The notes beneath the pieces are model-generated. The model was given only the letters and a program-made list of their open reading frames with translations, ran no database searches and was not told the DNA's origin. A stretch of 64,000 bases of DNA. It comes from Brienomyrus brachyistius (taxonomy: Eukaryota > Chordata > Actinopteri > Osteoglossiformes > Mormyridae). The stretch spans positions 27,553 through 91,552 of the forward strand of contig NW_026042825.1 in the NCBI RefSeq assembly GCF_023856365.1, read 5' to 3'. Below, piece after piece: positions 22,262 to 34,455 of this stretch. The stretch's first letter is position 1. Each line of letters opens with the position of its first letter. Position numbers and translations under genes: made by a program.

Positions 22262-22790
22262 ATATAATTCCTTGGTAAGACCCCACCTAGAATATTGTGT
22301 GCGGGTTTGGTTACCATACCTTAAGAAGGACATTGCTGCCTTGGAAAAGGTGCAACGTAGGGCAACGAGAATGATTCCTGGTCTTAGAGGAATGTCTAAT
22401 GAGGAGAGGTTAGCTGAGCTGAATCTGTTTAGCCTCGAGCAAAGGAGACTAAGGGGGGACATAATCCAGGTGTTTAAGATTCTAACAGGTCTGGATGCTG
22501 TTCAGCCAAATGGCTATTTCAATGTTAGTTTAAATACCAGAACTCGTGGCCATAAGTGGAAATTAGCTGGAGAACATTTTAAAACGAATTTGATGAAGCA
22601 TTTCTGTACACAGCGTGTAGTTAGAGTATGGAATAGTCTTCCTGTTATTGTAACACAAGCTAAAACCCTGGGTTCTTTTAAATCAGAGCTAGATAAGATT
22701 TTTGAGCTATTAGCTAAGTTCTCCTCAAAGGAGCTTGATGGGCCGAATGGCCTCCTCTCATTTGTAAATCTCTTTGGTTCTTATGAGTCA
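22262..22790 (+). pseudogene. CR1-like LINE, 3' end of ORF2
   Basis: The frame reads VRPHLEYCVRVWLPYLKKDI, VQRRATRMIPGLRGMSNEER, and LNLFSLEQRRLRGDIIQVFK, the C-terminal tail characteristic of CR1-clade LINEs. It continues to GSFKSELDKIFELLAKF and a 3' UTR with ttgatgggccgaatggcctc. Related copies are at 28599-28713 (fragment) and 35905-36870 (inverted). Confidence 0.8.
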
Positions 22791-22890
22791 GCTTACAGAG
22801 ATGAGGTCCAGAAACTGATAGGTTGGAGTTCAGCAAACAATTTGGCACTAAACAGCACAAAGACAAAGGAATCACTGACTTCAGGAAGGA
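22790..22890 (+). pseudogene. Short L2/Rex-like LINE fragment
   Basis: ESAYRDEVQKLIGW and SANNLALNSTKTKE correspond to the RT region just after the catalytic FADD motif of the LINE family also seen at 38036. It adjoins the CR1-like end directly. Confidence 0.55.
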
Positions 22891-23289
22891 TGGAGGCGAC
22901 ACTGGCCTGCCTAGATGGATGGATGGATGTTTTTATTGACATTGTAAGTACAATGAGATTTAGTTTGGAACGCGCCAGCAGCTACACAGTATATTTACAA
23001 TTATATAGATTGTGAGGCATAAAATAAGGTGTGAGTAATATAACATAACGACATAATATAAGTAATCATTAATTAATCATTACAGATGGTATGAGGTGTG
23101 AACCGCTAGGCTGCTATGGCATGTTTGGTATCAAACCGATGGAAAATCACTCCAGTTTCCAAATCTGGTCAGTGGTTACCACGAAAGTGAATATATCAAA
23201 AGTTACACCAGCCTAACGAAAATCATCAATACAAGGGAAATCACTCTGGTCATAAATCTCAAAAGGACTGATACAGACCCCCTTCCGAA

Positions 23290-24990
23290 AGCCCGCCAAA
23301 TGGATGGTCAGCCATTGGTCCAGGAGTCGAATTCCTGGTCACTCCTATTCACGAACTTTACACTATAAAACCTGGCACCTCAGAACAAAGCCAGGAGAGG
23401 AGAAACAGAAGGGAGGAGAAAACAAAAGACCATCAGCACGAAGAGAGGCAGAGAACATCAGCCCAAGAGAAGAGAAGCCCACAAGAAGCCCTCCTGAAGC
23501 CTATCAGTGAAGACCCAGCTGGACAGAGAACTGCAACCAAGCCCAAGCTTCACCAGGAGAGGGAATCAGAGGGGCTCCACTCCAACAACCGCTGCAAACA
23601 CCGCGCCTCCCTGAGTGCCATCACCCATCAGCTCATCAGCCTCCGCAACCAACTGCCAAGACCCCCCCCCCCCACTCTGCAACCAAGTAAACAAACTTCC
23701 TTTCATTTATAACAACCTAAACTCCTATTCACCTGCTATATTACTTTAGGACAGTATTTCCACAAATTGCTTGCTTTGCAGAACAGTATTTTCCCTTTTA
23801 AGGTTACTCATTTTAAATCTGGTCATTGCATTTTCATGATTACATTGTTTGTGTCCACTCCGTTATTTCGTGTTTATTGTTTGTTAGGTGTAATGTCTGT
23901 CTTATGTTAGTTATAGGAATAAATGCATGTCTTTTACACAACTTCAGCCTCCGTTCATTGAGTGCTCACAAGAATCCCTGCCTGTGCGATCTACGCTCTG
24001 AAACCTCAAATTCGCCTGAAATATCGCGAGACTCTCTCTCATTGGCCGTGAGGGGAGCTTCGCTACCGATCGTTTACATTACCTGGTGACGCAGCTCGTT
24101 GGACAAGCCTTCTATTCTAACCCAGGTTATTACGTGATACTGGTTATTAATGAGTTCCATTTAAGTCACACATTAACAGACTCACGGTGTTTCGCAATTG
24201 AGTTTGAGCCGACCATTCAGCATAAAAATTGGTTAATAATCACAAGGCACAAGGTTTAAACTTATTCTGAGCACACAATTTAAACTTTTTATGACCGAAC
24301 GTGCAGTGAAGAAGCGCTACTGTCAACTGGTTGCAAAAGTCGCACTCATGGCAATCTGAAGGCATTTAAGCGGGATCATATGGGCTTATTATAGTTATTT
24401 TTATTTCTATTATTAGTAGTTATATTATTTTGTTTTATTTTCGGTGATTTCATTGTAGTTCTTTCGTATTAAACTGCAGTAAACTTTAACCCTATGTCTG
24501 ACGAGATTCTCAGATGTAGCGCTTTGTTTCCAGGTTCAATTCGGACGAGTGTCTCCGTTTCTATATATCCTGGGAGAGATCTCTCTATTAGCGAACGGGA
24601 ATACTTGTTATGAGGTTCTAACCTAAATTATGTTGCGCTTGGACATAAGACCGATAGCTTAGTTACCTATCAGGATCATACTCGTATGTGTGTGCCTGCT
24701 TTAGACAAAGCAAGTTTAACACAACTTTGCGCTGTGAGCCAAGTGTGTGTCATTTAGAAATTGGGAGTCTCCTGTGCTTGAGACCCGCCGTGGTTAAGCA
24801 CCATTTGCGACGAGATATAGTGCACTCACAATTTAAATCTGTCGCCGTAACGCGTGCGCCGTCTCGCTTCAGTAATTGTTTTAAGGGGTTTTATACTGTG
24901 CAAGGCACAGAAGAAGGCCACAAGCAGCATGCGCATGCATTAAATGTGTGTGTCACTCATCTAGCGTCGGCAACCGCCTAGCTATATCTT
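23290..24990. other. Non-coding stretch with TATA-like start and polypurine leader; possibly LTR-derived
   Basis: ctataaaacctggcacctca (23364) resembles a TATA box followed by a long purine-rich leader to about 23520. A C-rich part and unique AT-rich DNA follow up to the 46-bp satellite. Part of it (23814-23917) recurs at 28714-28809. No coding region is recognised. An LTR or retroelement leader is a guess. Confidence 0.25.
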
Positions 24991-24994
24991 TGGT

Positions 24995-27825
24995 TACCTC
25001 TAGTGGTCAGGCATAGAACTACCACTCCATTTCGAAATTGCGCCTCTAGTGGCCAGGCATAGAACTACCACTCAATTTCGATATTGCGCCTCTAGTGGCC
25101 AGGCATAGAACTACCACTCCATTTTGATATTGCGCCCCCGGTGGTCAGGCATAGAACTACCACTCCATTTCGATATTGCGCCCCCGGTGGTCAGGCATAG
25201 AACTACCACTCCAGTTCGAAATTGCGCCTCTAGTGGTCAGGCATAGAACTACCACTCCATTTCGAAATCGCGCTTCTAGTGGTCAGGCATAGAACTACCA
25301 CTCCATTTCGATATTGCGCCCCCGGTGGTCAGGCATAGAACTACCACTCCATTTCGAAATTGGGCTTCTAGTGGTCAGGCATAGAACTACCACTCAATTT
25401 TGAAATTGCGCTTCTAGTGGCAAGCCATAGAAGTACTACTCCATTTCGAAATCGCGCCTCTAGTGGTCAGGCATAGAACTACCACTCCATTTCGATATTG
25501 CGCCCCCGGTGGTCAGGCATAGAACTACCACTTCATTTCGAAATTGCGCTTCTAGTGGTCAGGCATAGAACTACCACTCAATTTTGAAATTGCGCTTCTA
25601 GTGACAAGCCATAGAACTACTACTCCATTTCGAAATCGCGCCTCTAGTGGTCAGGCATAGAACTACTATTCCATTTCGAAATCGTGCCTCTAGTGGTCAG
25701 GCATAGAACTACCACTCCATTTCGAAATTGCGCCTCTAGTGGCCCGGCATAGAACTACCACTCAATTTCGATATTGCGCCTCTAGTGGCCAGGCATAGAA
25801 CTACCACTCCATTTTGATATTGCGCCCCCGGTGGTCAGGCATAGAACTACCACTCCATTTCGATATTGCGCCCCCGGTGGTCAGGCATAGAACTACCACT
25901 CCAGTTCGAAATTGCGCCTCTAGTGGTCAGGCATAGAACTACCACTCCATTTCGAAATCGCGCCTCTAGTGGTCAGGCATAGAACTACCACTCCATTTCG
26001 ATATTGCGCCCCCGGTGGTCAGGCATAGAACTACCACTCCATTTCGAAATTGGGCTTCTAGTGGTCAGGCATAGAACTACCACTCAATTTTGAAATTGCG
26101 CTTCTAGTGGCAAGCCATAGAAGTACTACTCCATTTCGAAATCGCGCCTCTAGTGGTCAGGCATAGAACTACCACTCCATTTCGATATTGCGCCCCCGGT
26201 GGTCAGGCATAGAACTACCACTCCATTTCGAAATTGCGCTTCTAGTGGTCAGGCATAGAACTACCACTCAATTTTGAAATTGCGCTTCTAGTGACAAGCC
26301 ATAGAACTACTACTCCATTTCGAAATCGCGCCTCTAGTGGTCAGGCATAGAACTACTATTCCATTTCGAAATCGTGCCTCTAGTGGTCAGGCATAGAACT
26401 ACCACTCCATTTCGAAATTGCACCCCCGGTGGTCAGGCATAGAACTACCACTCCATTTCGATATTGCGCCCCCGGTGGTCAGGCATAGAAGTACCACTCC
26501 ATTTCGATATTGCGCCCCCGGTGGTCAGGCATAGAACTACCACTTCATTTCGAAATTGCGCTTCTAGTGGTCAGGCATAGAACTACCACTCAATTTTGAA
26601 ATTGCGCTTCTAGTGACAAGCCATAGAACTACTACTCCATTTCGAAATCGCGCCTCTAGTGGTCAGGCATAGAACTACTATTCCATTTCGAAATCGTGCC
26701 TCTAGTGGTCAGGCATAGAACTACCACTCCATTTCGAAATTGCGCCTCTAGTGGCCCGGCATAGAACTACCACTCAATTTCGATATTGCGCCTCTAGTGG
26801 CCAGGCATAGAACTACCACTCCATTTTGATATTGCGCCCCCGGTGGTCAGGCATAGAACTACCACTCCATTTCGATATTGCGCCCCCGGTGGTCAGGCAT
26901 AGAACTACCACTCCAGTTCGAAATTGCGCCTCTAGTGGTCAGGCATAGAACTACCACTCCATTTCGAAATCGCGCCTCTAGTGGTCAGGCATAGAACTAC
27001 CACTCCATTTCGATATTGCGCCCCCGGTGGTCAGGCATAGAACTACCACTCCATTTCGAAATTGGGCTTCTAGTGGTCAGGCATAGAACTACCACTCAAT
27101 TTTGAAATTGCGCTTCTAGTGGCAAGCCATAGAAGTACTACTCCATTTCGAAATCGCGCCTCTAGTGGTCAGGCATAGAACTACCACTCCATTTCGATAT
27201 TGCGCCCCCGGTGGTCAGGCATAGAACTACCACTCCATTTCGAAATTGCGCTTCTAGTGGTCAGGCATAGAACTACCACTCAATTTTGAAATTGCGCTTC
27301 TAGTGACAAGCCATAGAACTACTACTCCATTTCGAAATCGCGCCTCTAGTGGTCAGGCATAGAACTACTATTCCATTTCGAAATCGTGCCTCTAGTGGTC
27401 AGGCATAGAACTACCACTCCATTTCGAAATTGCACCCCCGGTGGTCAGGCATAGAACTACCACTCCATTTCGATATTGCGCCCCCGGTGGTCAGGCATAG
27501 AAGTACCACTCCATTTCGATATTGCGCCCCCGGTGGTCAGGCATAGAACTACCACTCCAGTTCGAAATTGCGCCTCCAGTGGTCAGGCATAGAACTACCA
27601 CTCCATTTCAAAATCGCGCCTCCAGTGGTCAGGCATAGAACTACAACTCCATTTCGATATTGCGCCCCCGGTGGTCAGGCATAGAACTACCACTCCATTT
27701 CGAAATTGCGCTTCTAGTGGTCAGGCATAGAACTACCACTCAATTTTGAAATTGCGCTTCTAGTGGCAAGCCATAGCAGTGCCACTCCATTGAAATTGCA
27801 CCTCTAGTGGTCCGCCATAGTAGGT
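24995..27825. repeat. 46-bp satellite, about 61 monomers with higher-order structure
   Basis: Monomers such as tggtcaggcatagaactacc followed by actccatttcgaaattgcgc repeat with an exact 46-bp period. Two main junction types alternate (cgcctctagtgg and cgcccccggtgg). Ordered sets of variant monomers recur: landmark ggcccggc lies at 25741 and 26753, 1012 bp or exactly 22 monomers apart. A related set begins at 25051, 690 bp or exactly 15 monomers earlier. The array decays at its right end (27770-27825). No coding capacity. Confidence 0.95.
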
Positions 27826-28598
27826 TAACAACATCTGAGTTGGGTCTCTGGTGGTCAACTGCGGTGATACAACACGCATAATTGGACACACAGGTTCTTG
27901 CCTGAAAGCAGGAATCAACTTCACAGACTAAATCAGTTTGATCACAATACATTAACATCCAATTAGGTTATTGTTGCATAACTAATTGATGTTTACAATT
28001 GAATAAGAAACACAATTCATTTGGTTTGATTCCCGTTTAACCTTTTTGATTTATTTTAGGTTTTATTTCACCTTATGCTTTCATTCATTCCATCTCCCCC
28101 AACAAGGGGACTTGCATAGAAGTTCAACCACTATTAACAACAGTAAACCAGTTACGTACACAATCCCATCAGGAAGTCGTTTGGATGTGATCAGTTGAGC
28201 CCTTCGGGTGCTGGGTGCTTACCATTCGCTCTCTGTTGGTTGAGCTTGTCTGTGGCTCTGCTGTCACTGCTTGTGATCGTACAGTTTGTCAGAACCGAAG
28301 GGGAGTTCTCAGCAATTGGATGCCCAAAAGCGTGTCAGCCCGGCTACACCCACTGACTCATTACGGGCAAGGCTGACAGGTACCTCAGGCGGTCATTACA
28401 ACTTTTGAGCAGGACTTCGTTTAGGGTGAGTTCTGAGAACGGCCCTAGCTTGGACTCTCACTAGGGTGGGTGATACCTGAAGGCAATTTTGCCAGCCGAT
28501 AAGCTCCACCTGGGTTGTCTCAGTTGTGCATACAGAATACGCCCTTCCAAGTTAACATTGCTGGGGATCGGGGGAGTGGAAGCCGGACTCAGGCTTGC
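27826..28598. other. Unclassified sequence right of the satellite
   Basis: No coding region is seen. It holds ctctggtggtcaactgcggt next to the array, which looks like a diverged monomer junction, then sequence of LTR-like flavour. No terminal repeats or primer-binding site could be shown. Confidence 0.3.
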
Positions 28599-28809
28599 TT
28601 GGCTGGGAGAATGATTCCTGGTCTTAGAGGAATGTTTAATGAGGAGAGGTTAGCTGAGCTGAATCTGTTTAGCCTCGAGCAAAGGAGACTAAGGGGGGAC
28701 ATAATCCAGGTGTTAAATCTGGTCATTGCATTACATTTTTTTTGTATCCACTCCTTTATTTCGTGTTTATTGTTTGTTAGGTGTAATGTCTGTCTTATGT
28801 TAGTTATAT
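28599..28809 (+). repeat. Composite duplicate of two upstream pieces
   Basis: Bases 28599-28713 match the CR1-like LINE at about 22366-22471, and 28714-28809 match 23814-23917. They join at a short shared ttaa. An internally deleted copy of the upstream region is the simplest reading. Confidence 0.65.
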
Positions 28810-28947
28810 CCATCCATCCATTTTCCAAACTGCTTATCCTACTGGGTCGCGGGTGGTCCGGAACCTATCCCGGAATGTGGAATGGGCACGAGGCAGGGAA
28901 CAATCCAGGATGGGGGGCAGCCCATCACAGGGCACACTCACACACAA
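28810..28947 (-). mobile_element. tRNA-promoter SINE, 5'-truncated
   Basis: Only the 3' part is present, from the ccatccattttcc tail to ggcacactcacacac. The tRNA-like head is missing, as expected for incomplete reverse transcription. Confidence 0.75.
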
Positions 28948-29697
28948 ATCGTGATTATATTATTGCACTATACTGTATAAATAAAAAGTAAACTTAATAC
29001 CAGTTGTGGTAATAAAGTGCACAGAGAGTAAGAGAGAGTAGGGTTTCACATAAACGTATGTTCATTAGCATTTAGTATTCTGATGGCTTTGGGGTTAGAA
29101 GCTCTTATTAAATCTGGTTGTTCTGCAATGCATACTGCGGTAACGTTTACCAGAGGGCAGAAGTTCAAACATCTCATGTGCTAGGTGCGTGGGATCTTTT
29201 TTAAATATAATTATGCATATGTAGAACTAGGGATATGATCCTGTTAAGTATGATAGTTCTGTCTCATTATTGCAGGATCGACATCCATAGTAACTGTGGT
29301 GATCTATCCATTTGTGTGCATGTCTGTGTGTGTGTGTGCGAGCGGGTATACCTATCCTACCCCATAGCGTGATAAATACCTGTTTTTTTTTTCCCTTATG
29401 GGGACCACGAAACTGAAAACCAGGAAAACTCTATTTTATAAAAATCTGTGACTGCTGTGGAAAAACTAAAAATGCAAAACCTCTTTTATTTTGCTTGGTT
29501 ACTTATGGTTATGGTTAGGGCAGGGTGGGGGTTAAGATTGTCATAGTTAGCGTTAGCATTTATCCAATAGAAGTCAATGAGCGGGCCCCATAAGGATAGG
29601 TATACCCTATGTGTGTGCATGTGTGTGTTTGTCCCATATTGCCTGGGCTTCAGGATACCTCATAACCCGGAACTTCATCAGAAGTAGTTAGAAAATG

Positions 29698-29742
29698 GAT
29701 GAATGGATGGATGGATGGATGGATGGATGGATGGATGGATGG
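29698..29742. repeat. (GGAT)n microsatellite
   Basis: About ten GGAT units follow gtagttagaaaatggatg, which resembles the tail of a LINE or SINE. Confidence 0.8.
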
Positions 29743-30129
29743 ACAGATCAATAAAAGTACAGAACATCCATTTTACAAAGAACCATCAACACTAAATGTA
29801 TGCACTGGTCATGCTCCTGGAAATTAAACTTCTTTTCTGAAAAGCAGCATGTTCATAAATTAGCTGCTGTTATACCTTGGGGGAACAAATGCAGATGAAA
29901 TTGTAAAACAAACTGCAGTGGCAAAACAGTTCTGGCTGCCTGTGCTGCCCTGCCTGCCCGCCCTCCTGCCCATTACGTCCTGCCTGTGCCACCCTCCTGC
30001 CTGCCCTCCTGCCTGTTTACGTCTTTCCTGTGTGCCCTGCTGCCAGTTATTCTGTATTTACATCCGGACTTAACTAATTGAACCATATAAACCATATAAA
30101 TCAGGACTTTGTTAACGTGACTTCTGACC

Positions 30130-30330
30130 TGTGGAGGATGGGCTCCCCCTTTCACTCTGGTTCCTCCAAAGGTTTCTTACTATGACTGAGTTTATCCTTG
30201 CCAATGTCGCTTTCTAATTTTTCAGGCTAGATCTTGCTCACTGGGACAATTGGGCAGGGACAAAGTAAAGTGCTTTGAGACAATGTAAGGCTATGAAAAT
30301 GTACTATACAAAATAAAGTGAATTGACTTG
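30130..30330. repeat. Fish interspersed repeat tail, second copy
   Basis: It starts aggatgggctccccctttca and ends aaataaagtgaattgacttg, the usual end of this family. It is preceded by a CCTGCC-rich stretch (29940-30010). Confidence 0.6.
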
Positions 30331-30339
30331 AGTAATGTG

Positions 30340-32180
30340 GCACAAAGCAACCCTTCTTTGCCACAGGAAATGTCTGGTGCAATTTCTTTTTTAATTGTAC
30401 ATGTCAATTGCATAATACCCTAAACTAATTCATTATTATTTCTATTATTATCATCATCATCAGTATTTCATTAGTATTCCATGGTATTTAGATTTTTCAG
30501 GAATCAGTGTGTGTACTGTATACTTTTTAATTTATTTGCACTATGTGTAGTGTCTCTGCAGCTGTATATACTTGCTGCATTATGCACAAGAACTTCCCTC
30601 AGGCATCAGTATAGTTAATCAAATGTAATATTTCTTGCTTGTTTATTAAGTTGTTTTAGGTATTTTGTGTGTTCCACTTAATTTAGTGTAATTAGTCCTA
30701 GTTGACTCAGGTTTAGTTAGATTTTTCCTTCTGTTGTTCCTCTGCATCATGCTACTGTCATAAAATTTCAATGTCTTACCTAACTTAAGAGTTTTGTGCA
30801 TTGTGTTTTGGAGAGAAAGAAATCATTACTTTTTTTCTTTAGATTCATCCACTGATTCTATCACCTATGACACATTCCCCCTGAATATTTGTTTGTTTAT
30901 TTATGTATTTGCTTGGGGGATGGAATTAACAAACAGAAATAACTGAATGAATCAGGGTAGTGAAAAACATTTATAAACTTATCATTTTGGTATTGGTACG
31001 ATCCTGTTCTGGTTAGTTAGCCGAGGGAGTAAATCATCCGGAGTTTCATCTCTCAATCTCCTCCTACACCCACTCAGCATCACAGTATGGACTCCCCAAT
31101 GCAACTGATCTGCACGTATTTGTACTCTGGGAGGAAATTGAAGCCCCCATAGGAAAAACTCAAAGCCTACAGACATATGCACAAAACCAGGGGACATGCT
31201 CAGTTCTGCAGGCCTGGAAGTGTGAGAGAAGGCTATTTATTGAGTTTCCCCTCTGCCCCTGGTAAAGATGAAACATGCACAAGTCATTAAACACACATAT
31301 ACTTACATGAAAGTCTGACTGATACTGGAGCTTCCAGTGCCCGTAAACCAGGTACTGGGGTACTCCATTTCCTTCTTGATAATTAGCGCCATTGAAAAAA
31401 AAACGGTGCCTTTCCTAATATTAACTGACTCTCAGACAAATGTACTGCTTGAAGACCCTGCCACTATTCGCATTTTCCAGCAGGAGTCACAAATCTTCAT
31501 TGCATTCAGTTTATTCTCAGATGAGCTCATGCATGTTTCTATGTGCATCTTTACACTTAAACAAATACAGCTAACCTCTGTTGTTATATTCCATATATAT
31601 TTGTCGTGACTGGCCTTTTTTCTCAAATGATGGATTTCTGAAACTAAAACTGACAGTATTCTAAAATATTTATATTGCCACATCATCGACACATGTTCTA
31701 ATATGACATAGCATTCCCCTGGACCATAGTGCGACTTAGAGACAAGATATAACATGCCCTTCACGGTAAAACACTAGATAGGTGCAACACTTAATGTCAA
31801 CGTTGTCAATGTCAATGTTGACTTAATGTCAACGTTAAATTCATGGATTCGCAAATTAAGTAACACGGTTACAGTACAAAAACGAGCAGAGCTGTGTATG
31901 GCATGACTATCTCGCGGCGGCGACAAAATATGCTTATCCTTCTAATTATTCAGAAGAAAATATATTTGCAAGCACAGCCGTTCACGGCTTCCGTACAAAA
32001 AGCTGTCACTACGCTACAGGAAGAATACACGACCAATATAGGATTTACACAAGTCTGCTTCTTTTGTTTTATTTAGTAACAACTTTCACAAAAATTGACA
32101 GCAATACTGCTAAAAGTGCAGATCTGTTGCCAAATTAAATAAACAAAGAAATTAATCATAAAAATATTCAAAGTATATAC
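30340..32180. other. No gene recognised
   Basis: AT-rich intergenic DNA. Frames at 31337-31609 (+) and 31432-31764 (-) overlap each other, show no domain and are not supported. Confidence 0.5.
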
Positions 32181-32183
32181 AGC

Positions 32184-32327
32184 CAGGGGCGCCGCTAGCA
32201 ATTTTGGGCCCTATGACAAAATATGAGGTTGGGCCCCCCTATCACACCCATTCAGATCTCTGGGGGCCCCTAAAGGGCGTGGGCCCTTAGAATTGTCCCA
32301 ACTTTCCCCCCCTTAGCGGCGCCCCTG
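32184..32327. mobile_element. hAT MITE with 8-bp target-site duplication
   Basis: The ends CAGGGGCGCCGCTA and TAGCGGCGCCCCTG are perfect reverse complements. The flanks carry the perfect 8-bp duplication tatacagc (32176-32183 and 32328-32335). At 144 bp it has no coding capacity. Confidence 0.92.
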
Positions 32328-32861
32328 TATACAGCTAACCATTTCCAATCGAAAAGTACATACAAGTCTCCAATATAAGTTATACAATGGAGCGCAGATA
32401 AAACTTTTAAATAGTAATTAACCAAACTATATAAAGAATACAAGTTTGAATACAGGTAATTTGTATAAATTTTACTGTGTTCAGACTGAAAAATCAGCAC
32501 CAGCCTTACACACATTGCAGTTCTGCTTTTTTCTTCTTTTAGCATAATTACCCGTTTCACGTTCACGAGGCAGAAGATCCCTGCAAATGTGAAAATTCAC
32601 AAGTAACAGGCACCATTAACCTCAAGCCATAACAGTCTGCTAGCCTGAACAATAGCAAACTCTATGTATTACCAATTATTACGCAGGTTGTCACTTTATC
32701 AAATCATGACTGTTACTAAGAAGTGGGAGTGAAACGCGTGTCACGAGATCTCGCGATATTACAACATGACGAGATTTCTCGTTGGAGCGAAAAGCCGTTT
32801 CACGAATGCGCTGCAAATGAGCTGCTGTAAATATGTCGGCATCTGACTAAATTACTATAGT

Positions 32862-33060
32862 AGATACCCCAGACACTTTTGAATCTTTTGTGTGTCAGCA
32901 TTTCGGGTGCCCGGCGGAAAATATAAATGGCGAAAGGGAGACAGACAAAACACGAACCATCTGTAAGGACTGTAGAAAGCTAATGCCGCACACAGCGGCT
33001 AATGCTACTACTAACTACTATGCAAAGCCATTTGCAGCACCATCATAGCTCTTTATTTAA
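32862..33060 (+). pseudogene. BED-type zinc finger of a hAT transposase, decayed
   Basis: The frame reads ESFVCQHFGCP, then TRTICKDCRKLMPHTAANAT. A one-base frame change then gives TTMQSHLQHHH. Cys-x2-Cys followed by an N-terminal Thr-rich turn and a final His pair is the zf-BED pattern at the start of hAT transposases. The rest of the protein is missing. Confidence 0.5.
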
Positions 33061-33284
33061 ATTCACTGCACCGGTGAAGAAAACATTTTTAAAAAAATGT
33101 TATGTTTATTATTGGGTGCTTTCCACTTCATGCACCCACATACAGCGCTAGCTTAAAGCAATGCATTCTGGTCCTGACGCAATGCATCATGGTTATATTT
33201 TTTATCGCCCGTTGCATTACGTCACCATGTCACATGGTACCAAAACTCCGCGAGAGCAAGACACATCAGGCAGCACCTCTTAGC

Positions 33285-33770
33285 AGGCTGCACAGGCTGG
33301 ATCCGCCTCCATTACGACACAACTTTGCCCTTATTGGCTTAAGATTTTAGTTACATACATGACGTTTGTATATCTGCTATTTCTCCCGAGAAGCAGGTAA
33401 AGCGGTAACTGCTTTTCAATTAATTTACTTGGTAAAATTAAATTTAAATAAATGATATGAATATTGTAATAGTACTCGTGAGCTTTGTTTGTTGTTAGTT
33501 ACTGTAATGTTGCGCTGCTTTATTTGTTTAATCGTCTTGTCTGTGAAGACATTCAAGTTAATCAAATAAGAACTGCACTTTACACTGTACATGACCATAA
33601 AAACTTTGAATCCTTGAAATAAATGTTTTTGATCTTTTCCTTGGCAGTTATCTTTTTACACAGGGCCTCTATGTACACAATAGTTATTTTTTTCACGACT
33701 AACAGTATGGATCAGGAGTTGGTTATTGTAAAAGAAGTAATGTGCATGCAGGTGATATTTGTATAGATTT
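33285..33770 (+). repeat. Dispersed repeat, about 490 bp, copy B
   Basis: Matches 4707-5205 in the same orientation with scattered substitutions and small indels. It lies downstream of the BED-finger remnant. Confidence 0.65.
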
Positions 33771-34231
33771 ATATTTACCCCTAGGTGATAAGTTTGACAG
33801 TCATTTCTTTTACCGTTTGGCCTCTCGGTTGAACATAATAGTGGCGCGAGCAGCTCCACTTGGTTTTTTAAAAATACTCAGCCATGAACTTTTGGTGAAC
33901 TCAGGTGAATCCCTTCCTTCAGTAGTAAACCTTGGTAGTTTCAGCCGTTTACACATTGTCTCACTAAAAGGTTGATAATATATTTGTCCTTTTACATAGT
34001 GATAAAATATACGCGATAAAAATGTGAATATTCATAGATTCAGGACTAACAAAGTAGCTAACAGAAACTCAGACTAACAAAAGGTGCAAATACATACTCA
34101 GTTGGTTCCATTGTGTTGATTACATTATAATGTTTACATTGTAATGATTATATCATGGATATTTGGCATACTTTTTATAAAATCGTAATTCTTATATTCT
34201 GCGTTATATAGTGCTAAATAATATTCCATAG

Positions 34232-34455
34232 ATGGATGGACTTTATTAATCCCCGTGGGGAAATTGTGTTTTTTATGTCTCCCTCAACTTACTCTTTGTG
34301 GAGTAAGTTGTCCGCGAAGTGCAGCTACCTGTTGGGGCGCCCAGGGAGCTGGGGGTTAAGGGCCTTGCTCAAGGACCCACAGACGTGCTGAGGCTGGGTT
34401 AGTTTCAACTGGTGACCTCATTACAGGCACAAGGACTGACCCCTGCCCCCCAACT
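34232..34455. repeat. Interspersed repeat with tRNA-like end (family also at 50846-51045)
   Basis: It contains actttattaatccccgtggg, gctgggggttaagggccttg and a final ctgggttagtttcaactgg segment. The 50846 copy holds the same blocks in the same order. It is a common fish repeat type whose class I cannot fix. Confidence 0.65.

Noticed and set aside
24995..27825. CRISPR-like regular array
   Set aside because: Repeats are contiguous with no unique spacers, the monomers themselves vary, and the genome is vertebrate. It is a satellite.
23974..28598. One complete retrovirus-like element surrounding the satellite
   Set aside because: No paired LTRs, primer-binding site, polypurine tract or pol/env frames could be shown; the LTR-like flavour of the flanks is only an impression.
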